The notes beneath the pieces are model-generated. The model was not told the DNA's origin. It searched no databases and worked only from the letters and a program-made list of their open reading frames with translations. Shown one piece after another: positions 34,316-42,745 of a stretch of DNA of 45,168 nucleotides. Within the stretch, counting starts at the first letter, position 1. Every line of letters begins with the position of its first letter. The position numbers were made by a program, and so were the translations under genes. The DNA comes from Luteimonas terricola (GTDB lineage Bacteria; Pseudomonadota; Gammaproteobacteria; Xanthomonadales; Xanthomonadaceae), in assembly GCF_004352845.1 (NCBI RefSeq), contig NZ_SJRX01000012.1:1-45168 (forward strand). The letters run 5' to 3'.

Positions 34316-34951
34316 TTACGCGGCCCCCTGCGGATCGACGCCTACGACAATCGTGTTGTCATCGGCGAAATAGTGCGGTGGCACCACGAGGTTGGTCGGC
34401 GCGGGAACGCCCGAATAGACGCGGCCGGCCATGTCGAACTTCGACTTGTGGCAGGGGCAGAAGTAGCCGCCCTTCCAGTTGGGGTCGAACGGTGCCGGGC
34501 GGATCTCGGCGACCATTTCCGGCGAGCAGCCCAGGTGGGTGCACAGGCCGACGAGCACCGAGATCTCGGGCTTCAGCGACCGCAGCTCGGGATTGGCCTC
34601 CCGGATGTACTCCGGCTGCTGCTCGAGGTTTTCCGACATCGGGTCGCGCAGCTGGTCGTCCAGGGTCGGCAGCAGCTGCAGGATTTCCTGCGAGCGCTTG
34701 ACGATCCAGATCGGCTGGCCGCGCCACTCCAGGATCATGCGCTCGCCCTCGGCAAGCGCGCTGATGTCAGCGGTCACCGGCGCGCCGGCGAGCTGTGCGC
34801 GCTGGCTCGGGAACCAGCTCTTGATGAACGGAACCGCGGCCACGCCAACGCCTACTGCGCCGACCACCGCGGTCGAAGCTGTCAGGAAGCGGCGGCGGCC
34901 GTTGTCGACCGTGCCCCCCTCGACAGGATCCAGAACCCCTTCATTACCCAT
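34316..34951 (-). CDS. petA: Ubiquinol-cytochrome c reductase Rieske iron-sulfur subunit
   Basis: 211 residues. A twin-arginine-like N-terminus (NGRRRFLTASTAVVGAVGVG) acts as the membrane anchor. Cluster ligands are CTHLGCSPE and CPCHKSKFD, with the Pro loop GVPAPTNLVVPPH. The ATG 34951 has GGAG 5 bases upstream and is preferred over a GTG six bases earlier. It is the first gene of petABC. Confidence 0.97.
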   Translation of the reverse strand: MGNEGVLDPVEGGTVDNGRRRFLTASTAVVGAVGVGVAAVPFIKSWFPSQRAQLAGAPVTADISALAEGERMILEWRGQPIWIVKRSQEILQLLPTLDDQLRDPMSENLEQQPEYIREANPELRSLKPEISVLVGLCTHLGCSPEMVAEIRPAPFDPNWKGGYFCPCHKSKFDMAGRVYSGVPAPTNLVVPPHYFADDNTIVVGVDPQGAA

Positions 34952-35037
34952 TACCACTCCGAAATTCGCCCGGTCGCTGATGTTTTTGGCCGCAGACGGG
35001 GCGCCCGATACCGGGTACCCGCCGTCAAAGACAATGA

Positions 35038-35067
35038 AGTGTAGCGGAACGCCGATTCAGGGGACAA
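35038..35067 (-). promoter_or_regulatory. Candidate sigma-70 promoter for petABC
   Basis: On the minus strand TTGTCC (35062-35067), an 18-bp spacer and TACACT (35038-35043) lie 86 bases upstream of petA. It falls in the gap after the transglycosylase gene, so the pet operon may start here rather than read through. Confidence 0.4.
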
Positions 35068-35088
35068 CGTTCCGTTGCCCGCGGCCAA

Positions 35089-36048
35089 TCAGTTCGCCGC
35101 CAGATGGCCGCGGTAACGATCGGCGAGGATGCCCACGCGCTCGACGTAGCGCCGGGTCTCGTTGTAGGGCGGCACGCCCTTGTGGCGGGCCACCGCGCCC
35201 TCGCCGGCGTTGTAGCCGGCGGCGGCCAGGGTCAGGTCGCCGTTGAAACGCTTGAGCAGCCAGGCCAGGTACTGCACGCCACCGCGGATGTTCTGCGCCG
35301 GGTCGAAGGCGTTGGCGACCCCGAAGCGGTCGGCGGTGGCGGGCATCAGCTGCATCAGCCCCTGTGCGCCCACGCGCGACAGGGCGTTGGGGTTGAAGGC
35401 CGACTCGGCGTGCATCACCGCGCGGATGACCGCTTCCTCCACCCCGAATTCCGTCGCGGCAGCCTTGACCTCGGCGTCGTAGGCGCTGGTGTTGAGGCGG
35501 ACGTTGCCGAAGTTGAGCCCCGGCGAGCCGCAGGCGTAGCAGGTCTCGAAGAAGCTGTAGCGGATGGTGCGCAGCGCGCTGGCAGCGCCGCCGCTGGGCT
35601 TGCGGCTGGTGTAGTGGCGGACGCCGTCCTTCACATAGGAATAGACCTGGCCCTGGACCAGGCGCCGCGAGCCGGCAGCCGACGAGGATGCCGAAGGTGC
35701 CGAGGGCACGTCCAGGGCGGCGGGCCCGCTGCCCGTGCCCATGAACGTGGAGGGCGCATTGGCGTTGAGCGAGGCCGGCGAACCCTCCACCGCGGTCGAG
35801 GACTTCACCGCGCCCACCGCACCGGGGGTTGTGGACGGCTGGCTGGGCCGGGCGGGACGGCTCGGGCGATAGGTGCTGGCCACCGCGCAGTTCGCACCCT
35901 TGATGCGCTTGCTGACGTAGCTGGCCACGCCGTCGCCGGCATCGCAGCGGTAGATGGTGCCGGCCACGGCTGGCCCGGCCATCGCCATGCAGGCCAGGCC
36001 GACCGACGCCATCACGGCGAAACCCGGGACTTTACCGAAGTGATTCAT
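35089..36048 (-). CDS. Lytic transglycosylase (SLT domain)
   Basis: 319 residues. Signal peptide to about residue 30 (AGPAVAG), then a short DUF4124-like segment (TIYRCDAGDGVASYVSK) and a Pro/Ser/Ala-rich linker (60-125). The C-terminal SLT domain has catalytic E215 in MHAESAFNPNALSR, then GAQGLMQLMPATADRFGV and YNAGEGAV. It cleaves peptidoglycan glycan strands to anhydro-muramyl products in the periplasm. The ATG follows GGAGGGGCGGGG. It lies upstream of petABC on the same strand with a 137-bp gap. Confidence 0.92.
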   Translation of the reverse strand: MNHFGKVPGFAVMASVGLACMAMAGPAVAGTIYRCDAGDGVASYVSKRIKGANCAVASTYRPSRPARPSQPSTTPGAVGAVKSSTAVEGSPASLNANAPSTFMGTGSGPAALDVPSAPSASSSAAGSRRLVQGQVYSYVKDGVRHYTSRKPSGGAASALRTIRYSFFETCYACGSPGLNFGNVRLNTSAYDAEVKAAATEFGVEEAVIRAVMHAESAFNPNALSRVGAQGLMQLMPATADRFGVANAFDPAQNIRGGVQYLAWLLKRFNGDLTLAAAGYNAGEGAVARHKGVPPYNETRRYVERVGILADRYRGHLAAN

Positions 36049-36180
36049 CCCCGCCCCTCCATCGCGCGCAGTCTCCACTCTTGCAGGGGCCTTGCCAAGG
36101 GCCGGAACCGTGACGTCGCCCAAGGAAACGCCTCTCCATCCCCTGCCCGGCCAGCCTCTTCCCCGCAAGCGAGGGAATAC

Positions 36181-36240
36181 GCCCGGAGGGCAGATGGGGG
36201 CAAGTCTTGCCGCCCCCCCCATCAACGCCGCCCTCCGGGC
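36181..36240. other. Long nested hairpin between transglycosylase and miaB
   Basis: A perfect 11-bp outer stem GCCCGGAGGGC (36181-36191) / GCCCTCCGGGC (36230-36240) encloses a second GC-rich hairpin (GGGGGCAAG with CTTGCCGCCCCC). It lies 90 bases upstream of the miaB start and ahead of the divergent transglycosylase gene. It could be a 5' leader structure or attenuator-like element for miaB; there is no T-run, so a simple terminator is unlikely. Confidence 0.5.
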
Positions 36241-36329
36241 TTAAACTGCAGGTCCCGAACCAACCATCCGGCCCGGATGACCAGCTTCACTCGTTGTGAA
36301 GCGCTTCACCGCCGCGCCCGGGAACCGCC

Positions 36330-37745
36330 ATGACCCAGAACACCGCCCCCCGCAAGCTCTTCATCGAGACCCACGGCTGCCAGATGAACGAGTACGACTC
36401 GGCCCGCATGGCCGATGTCCTGGCCGCCTCCGACGGCTACGAACTGACCACGAAGGCCGAAGATGCCGACGTGATCCTGGTCAATACCTGCTCGATCCGT
36501 GAAAAAGCGCAGGAAAAGGTGTTCAGCCAGCTGGGCCGCTGGAAACGCCTGAAGCAGGGCGACCGGCCGGTCCTGATCGGCGTCGGCGGCTGCGTCGCCA
36601 GCCAGGAGGGCGAGGCGATCGTGAAGCGCGCGCCCTACGTCGACCTCGTGTTCGGCCCGCAGACCCTGCACCGGCTGCCGGAGCTGCTCCGCGGCCGCCG
36701 CGAGACCGGCCTGCCGCAGGTCGACATCAGCTTCCCCGAGATCGAGAAGTTCGACCGCCTGCCCGAGCCGCGCGCCGACGGCCCGAGCGCGTTCGTGTCG
36801 ATCATGGAGGGCTGCAGCAAGTACTGCTCGTTCTGCGTGGTGCCCTACACCCGCGGCGAGGAGGTCAGCCGGCCCTTCGAGGACGTGCTGGTAGAGGTCA
36901 TGCAGCTGGCCGCGCAGGGCGTGCGCGAGGTCAACCTGCTGGGGCAGAACGTCAACGCCTACCGCGGCCCGATCGCAGCTGCCGACAGCGGGAGCGACGG
37001 CGCGGACGGGGATGACGGCGCCGCGGCGGGCGGGCCGCAGTTCGCCGACCTCGGCCTGCTGATCCGGACCATCGCCGAGATCGACGGCATCGACCGCATC
37101 CGCTTCACCACCTCGCATCCGCTGGAGTTCTCGGACTCGCTGATCGAGGCCTACCGCGACGTGCCGCAGCTGGCCAACTACCTGCACCTGCCGGTGCAGT
37201 CGGGCAGCGACCGGATCCTGTCGGCGATGAAGCGTGGCTACACGGCGCTGGAATTCAAGCAGAAGATCCGCAGGCTGCGCGCGGTGCGGCCCGACATCTC
37301 GATCTCGTCCGACTTCATCGTCGGCTTCCCGGGCGAGACCGACGCCGACTTCGAGAAGACCATGAAGCTGATCGAGGACGTGGGCTTCGACCAGTCGTTC
37401 TCCTTCATCTATTCGCGCCGCCCCGGCACGCCCGCCGCCGACCTCGAGGACAGCGTGTCCAGCGAGGTGAAGCATGCGCGGCTGTCGCGGCTGCAGGCGC
37501 ATATCAACGAATACGCCGCGGGCATCTCACGGGCGATGCTGGGCAGCGTGCAGAAGGTGCTGGTGACCGGACCCTCGCGCAAGGATCCCGACGAGCTGAC
37601 CGGCAAGACCGAGAACATGCGCTCGGTGAATTTTGCCGGCCATCCGCGCCTGGTCGGCCAGTTCGTCGACGTGGTGATCACCGAAGCGTTCAGCAATTCG
37701 CTGCGTGCCCGCGTGGCCACGGTCGAAACGCCGGTCGCGGTCTGA
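36330..37745 (+). CDS. miaB: tRNA-2-methylthio-N6-dimethylallyladenosine synthase
   Basis: 471 residues. A radical-SAM methylthiotransferase acting on position 37 of tRNAs reading UNN codons. The N-terminal cluster cysteines are in [24 protein letters not shown] and [10 protein letters not shown]. The radical-SAM CxxxCxxC is in [23 protein letters not shown] domain lies at the end ([20 protein letters not shown]). There is an acidic, low-complexity insertion of about 16 residues ([20 protein letters not shown]) where E. coli MiaB has a short loop. Normally miaB directly precedes phoH(ybeZ); here 2.5 kb separates them. Confidence 0.96.
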   Translation: MTQNTAPRKLFIETHGCQMNEYDSARMADVLAASDGYELTTKAEDADVILVNTCSIREKAQEKVFSQLGRWKRLKQGDRPVLIGVGGCVASQEGEAIVKRAPYVDLVFGPQTLHRLPELLRGRRETGLPQVDISFPEIEKFDRLPEPRADGPSAFVSIMEGCSKYCSFCVVPYTRGEEVSRPFEDVLVEVMQLAAQGVREVNLLGQNVNAYRGPIAAADSGSDGADGDDGAAAGGPQFADLGLLIRTIAEIDGIDRIRFTTSHPLEFSDSLIEAYRDVPQLANYLHLPVQSGSDRILSAMKRGYTALEFKQKIRRLRAVRPDISISSDFIVGFPGETDADFEKTMKLIEDVGFDQSFSFIYSRRPGTPAADLEDSVSSEVKHARLSRLQAHINEYAAGISRAMLGSVQKVLVTGPSRKDPDELTGKTENMRSVNFAGHPRLVGQFVDVVITEAFSNSLRARVATVETPVAV

Positions 37746-37759
37746 GGCGGCGGCGCGGA

Positions 37760-38002
37760 GTGGACCACGAGCCGCCCGCAACGCAAGCCGCGCGCGGGCG
37801 CCGCTTCGATCCGCTCGGCCTCTGGCTCTGCGGCCTCGCCGCACTGGGCCTGGCCCGTGCCTGGATGTACCTGGTCCGCGATGCCGGCAGCGCCGGCGCC
37901 ATCGGCTGGATCTGGTTCGGGGGTTCGCTGCTGCTGGGCGGCATCGGTGTCGCCCTGCTCCTGCGCGGACTTGCCACATCCCGGCGCGGGCCGCGCCGCT
38001 AG
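37760..38002 (+). CDS. Small two-helix membrane protein, unknown
   Basis: 80 residues from a GTG 14 bases after miaB. Two hydrophobic helices (LGLWLCGLAALGLARAWMY and IGWIWFGGSLLLGGIGVALL) are separated by a short polar turn, and both ends are basic. No family recognised. Its spacing to miaB suggests co-transcription. Confidence 0.65.
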   Translation: MDHEPPATQAARGRRFDPLGLWLCGLAALGLARAWMYLVRDAGSAGAIGWIWFGGSLLLGGIGVALLLRGLATSRRGPRR

Positions 38003-38137
38003 TCGAGCCGCTTCCGGAAGCGCGCGAGCGCCTCGGATGAACCTTGCCCCGCCACCCTAGGGTTCGCCCCGGGCAGCGCGGTTCCGGGGCCAGCCACAAC
38101 AATGGAACCTGCCCGCCGACCACCGTCAGGAGCCCCC

Positions 38138-39829
38138 ATGACCTTCCCCGTCCAGCACCCGCAGTCGCCCCCCACCCCGCTGCCGACCGACCAATCGAGG
38201 CCGTCAAGCCTGGACCCGGCCCAGGATGCGACGGAACTGCTCGAAGTCGGCGACAAGACCTGGCGCCGCGACGACTACGACGCGCGGGCGGTCGCCTTCG
38301 GCGAGGCGATCCAGCAGGGCGATGCCCAGTACCGCCAGGAGCTGGTCGCCGAGATCCTCAGGCAGGACCCGAACGCCTTCAATTCCTGGATGACGCCCGC
38401 CCGGATCAACGGCCTGGTGGAGTCCGGCCAGATCCCGCAGACCGCGCGCGACGCCATGGCCGAAGGCATCGCCGGTGCCTACAACAACGGCCTGCTGCCG
38501 ACCCACGAGATCCGCAACCAGTTCGGCGAGGTCGTGGCCGAGGCCAACGCGCTCGACACCTTCCTGTACAGCGGTACCGCCGGGTTCGACGTCGAAAACC
38601 AGGTCGAGCATGCACAGCACATGCGCGAGCTCGCGGAGTTCTTCAACGGCCCGCTCTACAGCGCCGAGGTCTCCGAGTTCCGCGGCAACTTCGCCAATCA
38701 CCTGATCGAGAACTACGCGCTCAACGACGGTATCGACAACGGCATGGTCCGCGACAACGCAGCCACCCTGGCGGCCATCGTGCTCAACGGCGACCCGACG
38801 CGCGGCGACATCGCCGCGGAGGTCCTCAGCGGGCTCGACCAGGGCCAGCTGGACGCGTTCATGGAGCGCGTGGCCCGCGGCGGGCAGTGGCTCACCGCCG
38901 AGCGGCTGGAACAGATCGTGCCCGGCAGCGTCATCGCGCTGCGCGACGACCTGACCGTGTCCGACCTCGCGCTGCCCGACCAGGCCTCTTCGCTCATCGC
39001 CCAGGTGTCGCGCGTGCAATCGCCGGAGGCACAGGAGGCCGCGGCCATGCTGGCCCGGCTGCCTGCCAACGAAGGTGACATCTTCAGCGATCGCCACAGC
39101 GAGAACGCCCAGGACCGCATCGATGCCATGGGCCTGCTGTTCAGCAACCACTCGACCGCGATCCTGGACAGCCTCACCGATTACAGCACCACCAAGATCG
39201 GCAGCAAGGACGATGCCGACCTGAAGCAGTACATGCAGGATGCGTCCGATCTCGGCGCCCTGTTCAACATCGTGCTGTTCAACAGCGACCAGCTCTACCA
39301 GGGCTCCACGCGCGCCGGGGTCCTCGACTACGCCACCGCGCTGAAGGAGCGGATCAACACCGAGGAAGGCGATGCCGACGCCATGGGCCAGCTCGCCATG
39401 CTCATGGGCGGCGCGGACGACGCGATCACCCAGGGCTTCAACTCGCTGAAGGAACAGGAGGAGGCGCAGGAGAAGCTGCTGTCCTTCATCGTCGACCTGG
39501 CGGTTGCGGGCATTCCCCTGGCCAGCAAGGCCAAGGAATCCGTGGCTGAACTGCTGGGCGAGGTCTTCGACAGCCCCGCCGTGACCGATGCGTTGAAAGG
39601 CCTCAGCGGCAAGATCATCGATTCCGCCACCGGGCAGCTGACGACCGAGGCCAAGGAGGCGATCGCCGAGGTGGTGGGCGAGGATGAAGCCGAGCTCCTG
39701 AGTCAGCAGGAAGCGTCGAATGCGCTGCGCGAAGCCATGATGAGCGGCATCACCGACCAGCGTGACCTGGCTGCCATCGAAAACTATGCCGAAGACGTAA
39801 GCCAGGGCATCAACATCTGGCGTAAATAA
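38138..39829 (+). CDS. Large acidic helical protein, unknown
   Basis: 563 residues from the ATG with CAGGAG 8 bases upstream (an earlier ATG at 38102 lacks one). No signal peptide. It starts with a Pro-rich stretch (QHPQSPPTPLPTD). Most of the length is predicted helical and acidic, with repeated-looking units (MTPARINGLVESGQIPQTAR; LTAERLEQIVPGSVIALRDD). A hydrophobic stretch lies near 445-460 (LLSFIVDLAVAGIPLAS), and Glu/Ala-rich helices follow to the end. The architecture resembles the pre-toxin or carrier parts of bacterial toxins and secreted effectors, but no toxin domain, repeat signature or secretion tag can be recognised. It separates miaB from phoH and is followed directly by two repeat elements. 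Function unknown. Confidence 0.75.
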   Translation: MTFPVQHPQSPPTPLPTDQSRPSSLDPAQDATELLEVGDKTWRRDDYDARAVAFGEAIQQGDAQYRQELVAEILRQDPNAFNSWMTPARINGLVESGQIPQTARDAMAEGIAGAYNNGLLPTHEIRNQFGEVVAEANALDTFLYSGTAGFDVENQVEHAQHMRELAEFFNGPLYSAEVSEFRGNFANHLIENYALNDGIDNGMVRDNAATLAAIVLNGDPTRGDIAAEVLSGLDQGQLDAFMERVARGGQWLTAERLEQIVPGSVIALRDDLTVSDLALPDQASSLIAQVSRVQSPEAQEAAAMLARLPANEGDIFSDRHSENAQDRIDAMGLLFSNHSTAILDSLTDYSTTKIGSKDDADLKQYMQDASDLGALFNIVLFNSDQLYQGSTRAGVLDYATALKERINTEEGDADAMGQLAMLMGGADDAITQGFNSLKEQEEAQEKLLSFIVDLAVAGIPLASKAKESVAELLGEVFDSPAVTDALKGLSGKIIDSATGQLTTEAKEAIAEVVGEDEAELLSQQEASNALREAMMSGITDQRDLAAIENYAEDVSQGINIWRK

Positions 39830-40037
39830 AGGTTCATCTCCCAACTCCGGGGAAGCGGCTTCGACGAGGAGTGTCTGCTTCTTTCGCTACGCCTCGCGGT
39901 GACCTGGAGGGGCCCCGCCGCGGCCGGGAGGCCTTCGCGGCTCATGTCCCCCGGCATCCGCCTGGCGGCGGATGCCTCCTCCTTGACTTCCCCGCGAAGG
40001 CCTCCCGGCCACGGCGGGGCTCGGCGTTGTTGCAACT
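39830..40037 (-). repeat. Dispersed nested-hairpin repeat, copy C1
   Basis: Full-length copy, inverted relative to copy A, starting right after the unknown gene's stop. Outer arms are GGCCGGGAGGCCTTCGCGG (39922-39940) and its perfect complement (39992-40010). Conserved strands are CTCATGTCCCCC (39941-39952) and TCCTCCTTGACTTCC (39977-39991, one base different from copy A). The inner stem is 39953-39962 with 39967-39976. Compared with copy A the outer stem differs by an A-T to G-C compensatory change. The tail with GGAGTGTCTGCTTCTTTCGC (39868 on) is shared with copies A and B. Confidence 0.85.
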
Positions 40038-40084
40038 GCGCGAGATGCCCGCTTTGCTCCTGGGGCCACCGCGCACTGTGCGCA

Positions 40085-40180
40085 CCGGGTGCCAAGGCCC
40101 TTGAGAGCGAAGTAAAGGAGGAGGCGATGGCCGCAGGCCAGCGCCGGGGGACATGAGCACTCAAGGGCCTTGGCACCCGG
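40085..40180 (+). repeat. Dispersed nested-hairpin element, copy C2 with a different stem
   Basis: Same architecture but unrelated arms. The outer stem GGGTGCCAAGGCCCTTGAG (40087-40105) pairs perfectly with 40160-40178. The inner stem is GGCGATGGCC (40123-40132) / GGCCAGCGCC (40136-40145), with one mismatch and loop GCA. Between them are the same conserved strands GAAGTAAAGGAGGA (40109-40122) and GGGGGACATGAG (40146-40157). It lacks the tail of the other copies and ends about 100 bases before phoH. Confidence 0.85.
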
Positions 40181-40280
40181 CGCCCGAGCGTATCAATGGC
40201 GCGCCATTCCCTCAGCGAGTACCAGGCCCGGTGCCGCGGTCATGGTCCCTGGACGGGCGGCGCGCTACCCTTCTCCACCT

Positions 40281-41306
40281 ATGCCCAGCCCCCACCAGCG
40301 CGACTTCAGCCTCGAACCCGCCGACACCGAACGGCTGGCCAACCTCAGCGGCCCCTTCGACGGCCACCTTCGCCAGATCGAGCTCGCGCTCGGCGTCGAG
40401 ATCGCCAATCGCGGCAACGTCTTCCGGGTCACCGGCGAAGATGCCGCGCGCGTCGGCGAGGCCGAGCGCCTGCTGCGCGACATGTACCGCGAGGCGGCCG
40501 CCGAAACCTTCGACGGCCATGCCATCCACCTGCGCCTGAACGCCTTCCGCGCCGCGCGCGAGGACCAGGAAGCGACCCGGCACGCCACCACCGCGCGCCG
40601 CGCCGACCCGGACTTCGTGCCGCAGGAAGTCGCGATCCGCGTCAAGCGCGGCACCATCCGCGGCCGCGGGCCGAACCAGCAGAAATACCTGCACGCCATC
40701 GCCACCCACGACATCAATCTCGGCGTCGGCCCGGCGGGCACCGGCAAGACCTTCCTGGCCGTGGCCAGCGCGGTCGAGGCCCTGAACGAATCGCGGGTGC
40801 AGCGGCTGGTGCTGGTACGCCCGGCGGTGGAGGCCGGCGAGAAGCTCGGCTTCCTGCCCGGCGACCTGTCGCAGAAGGTCGACCCCTACCTGCGCCCGCT
40901 GTACGACGCGCTGTACGAAATGCTGGGCGTGGAGACCGTGTTGCGCCTGCTGGAAAAGAACGTCATCGAGATCGCGCCGCTGGCGTATATGCGCGGACGC
41001 ACGCTCAACGACGCCTACGTGATCCTCGACGAGGCCCAGAACACCACCATCGAGCAGATGAAGATGTTCCTGACCCGCCTCGGCTTCGGCAGCACGGCGG
41101 TGGTGACCGGCGACCTCACCCAGATCGACCTGCCCAAGCAGGTGAAGTCGGGCCTGCGCGACGCGCTGGACGTGCTGCACGACGTCGAGGGCGTGAGCTT
41201 CACCTTCTTCGAATCGCGCGACGTGGTCCGCCACCCGCTGGTGGCCCGCATCGTCAACGCCTATGACCGCCGCGACGCGCAGGACGCGTCCAGCGGACCG
41301 GCGTAG
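40281..41306 (+). CDS. ybeZ: PhoH-family ATPase (YbeZ)
   Basis: 341 residues. The PhoH domain has Walker [32 protein letters not shown] and Walker [14 protein letters not shown], with [12 protein letters not shown] as sensor. An N-terminal KH-like RNA-binding segment (about 20-80, [13 protein letters not shown]...) precedes it. YbeZ works with the endoribonuclease YbeY in ribosome and rRNA quality control. The ATG chosen gives the normal N-terminus; the longer frame upstream runs into repeat C2. It is the first gene of ybeZ-ybeY-corC. Confidence 0.94.
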   Translation: MPSPHQRDFSLEPADTERLANLSGPFDGHLRQIELALGVEIANRGNVFRVTGEDAARVGEAERLLRDMYREAAAETFDGHAIHLRLNAFRAAREDQEATRHATTARRADPDFVPQEVAIRVKRGTIRGRGPNQQKYLHAIATHDINLGVGPAGTGKTFLAVASAVEALNESRVQRLVLVRPAVEAGEKLGFLPGDLSQKVDPYLRPLYDALYEMLGVETVLRLLEKNVIEIAPLAYMRGRTLNDAYVILDEAQNTTIEQMKMFLTRLGFGSTAVVTGDLTQIDLPKQVKSGLRDALDVLHDVEGVSFTFFESRDVVRHPLVARIVNAYDRRDAQDASSGPA

Positions 41307-41316
41307 ACTCCGGGCC

Positions 41317-41805
41317 ATGACCAAGGGTCCGGTCCGCCTCGACGTGTCCGTCGGCTATGCCCTGCCCCGCGCCGGGCTGCCGGCCTCTGTGAGTTTCCGC
41401 AAGTGGGTGGCCGCGGCGCTGGCCGGCCGCATCCTGGAGGCCGACCTCGCGATCCGCCTGGTCGATACGAAGGAAGGCCGCGCCCTGAACCGCCACTACC
41501 GGGGGATGGACTACGCCACCAACGTGCTCAGCTTCCCCGCCGAGCTTGACGAGGGCATCAAGCTGCCCCCGGGCGTACGCATGCCGCTGCTTGGCGACCT
41601 GGTGCTCTGCGCCCCGGTCATCGCCCGGGAGGCCCGCGAGCAGGACAAGCCGCTCGCGGCCCATTACGCCCACCTGACCGTCCACGGCACCCTGCACCTG
41701 CTGGGCTGGGACCACGGCGACGACGTCGAGGCCGAGGCCATGGAGCAGCTGGAGCGGGACATCCTGGCCGGGCTGGGCATCGACGACCCCTACCGCGCAG
41801 CCTGA
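41317..41805 (+). CDS. ybeY: rRNA-maturation endoribonuclease YbeY
   Basis: 162 residues. Zinc site [11 protein letters not shown] preceded by the conserved TNVLSFPAE, plus [19 protein letters not shown]. YbeY processes the 16S rRNA 3' end and takes part in ribosome quality control together with YbeZ. It begins 10 bases after ybeZ. Confidence 0.96.
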   Translation: MTKGPVRLDVSVGYALPRAGLPASVSFRKWVAAALAGRILEADLAIRLVDTKEGRALNRHYRGMDYATNVLSFPAELDEGIKLPPGVRMPLLGDLVLCAPVIAREAREQDKPLAAHYAHLTVHGTLHLLGWDHGDDVEAEAMEQLERDILAGLGIDDPYRAA

Positions 41806-41863
41806 ACGGACGCGGTAAACTGCACCCGGCCGCCCTACCCCCCGGGGCGACGATACGAGCGAG

Positions 41864-42742
41864 ATGTCCGAAGACGACAGTAGTAGTGGCAATGGCAACG
41901 GCACGGTGCCGGAACCCCCGGAACGCCGGCGCAGCTGGCTGGATCGCCTGAGCTCGGCGATTTCCGGCGATCCCAGTTCGCGTGACGACCTGGTCGAACT
42001 GTTGCGCGACGCCCAGGCCGACGGCCTGATCGAGGCCGACACCCTGCGGATGATGGAAGGCGCCATTGCCGTGTCCGACATGACCGTCGGCGACGTCATG
42101 GTGCCGCGCTCGCAGATGGTGTCCCTGCCCGTCGACTCCCGCCTGATCGAGCTGATGAAGGACGTGGTCGAATCCGGCCACTCGCGCTTCCCGGTGCACG
42201 GCGAGGACAAGGACGAGATCCTCGGCATCCTGCTGGCCAAGGACCTGCTGCGCGGCGTGGTCGCAGACAACGGGCCCGGCTCGATCCACGAGCTGCTGCG
42301 CCCGGCGGTGCTGATCCCGGAGTCGAAGAAGCTCAACGTGCTGCTGCGCGAATTCCGCCAGTCGCGCAACCACATGGCGATCGTGATCGACGAGTACGGC
42401 GGCGTCGCCGGCGTGATCACGATCGAGGACGTGCTGGAGGAGATCGTCGGCGAGATCGACGACGAGCACGACGACGCCGAGGATCCCGAGGCCCTGATCG
42501 CGGCCCAGGCCGACGGCCAGTACGTGGTCGACGCGCTGACCCCGATCGACGACTTCAACGAGCGCTTCAGCGCCGATTTCGACGACGACGAGTACGACAC
42601 CATCGGCGGCCTGGTCACCGCCGCCATCGGCCACCTGCCCGAGGCCGGCGAGGAGCTCACGCTCGGCCGCTTCACGTTCCGCGTGGCCAGCGCCGACGCG
42701 CGCCGGCTGCACGCCCTGCACCTGTCGATCCATGGCGACTGA
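41864..42742 (+). CDS. corC: CorC/YbeX transporter-associated CBS protein
   Basis: 292 residues. Two CBS motifs: VGDVMVPRSQMVSLPVDSRL with SRFPVHGEDKDEILGILLAKDLL, and RPAVLIPESKKLNVLLREFR with MAIVIDEYGGVAGVITIEDV and LEEIVGEIDDEHD. The C-terminal CorC_HlyC domain includes DEYDTIGGLV. The acidic, Ser/Asn-rich N-terminus (SEDDSSSGNGNG) is extended. It follows ybeY by 58 bases. Linked to Mg/Co efflux with CorA and, in this operon, to ribosome biogenesis. Confidence 0.94.
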   Translation: MSEDDSSSGNGNGTVPEPPERRRSWLDRLSSAISGDPSSRDDLVELLRDAQADGLIEADTLRMMEGAIAVSDMTVGDVMVPRSQMVSLPVDSRLIELMKDVVESGHSRFPVHGEDKDEILGILLAKDLLRGVVADNGPGSIHELLRPAVLIPESKKLNVLLREFRQSRNHMAIVIDEYGGVAGVITIEDVLEEIVGEIDDEHDDAEDPEALIAAQADGQYVVDALTPIDDFNERFSADFDDDEYDTIGGLVTAAIGHLPEAGEELTLGRFTFRVASADARRLHALHLSIHGD

Positions 42743-42745
42743 CGC

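Noticed and set aside
38138..39829. Type IV secretion effector with XVIPCD C-terminus
   Set aside because: The C-terminal region lacks the conserved XVIPCD motifs and Gln-rich tail that I know; left as unknown.
40085..40180. Assignment to REP/SMAG (GTAG) elements or to simple terminators
   Set aside because: No GTAG tetranucleotide at the stem base, no T-run, and the conservation lies in the loop strands, not the stem.
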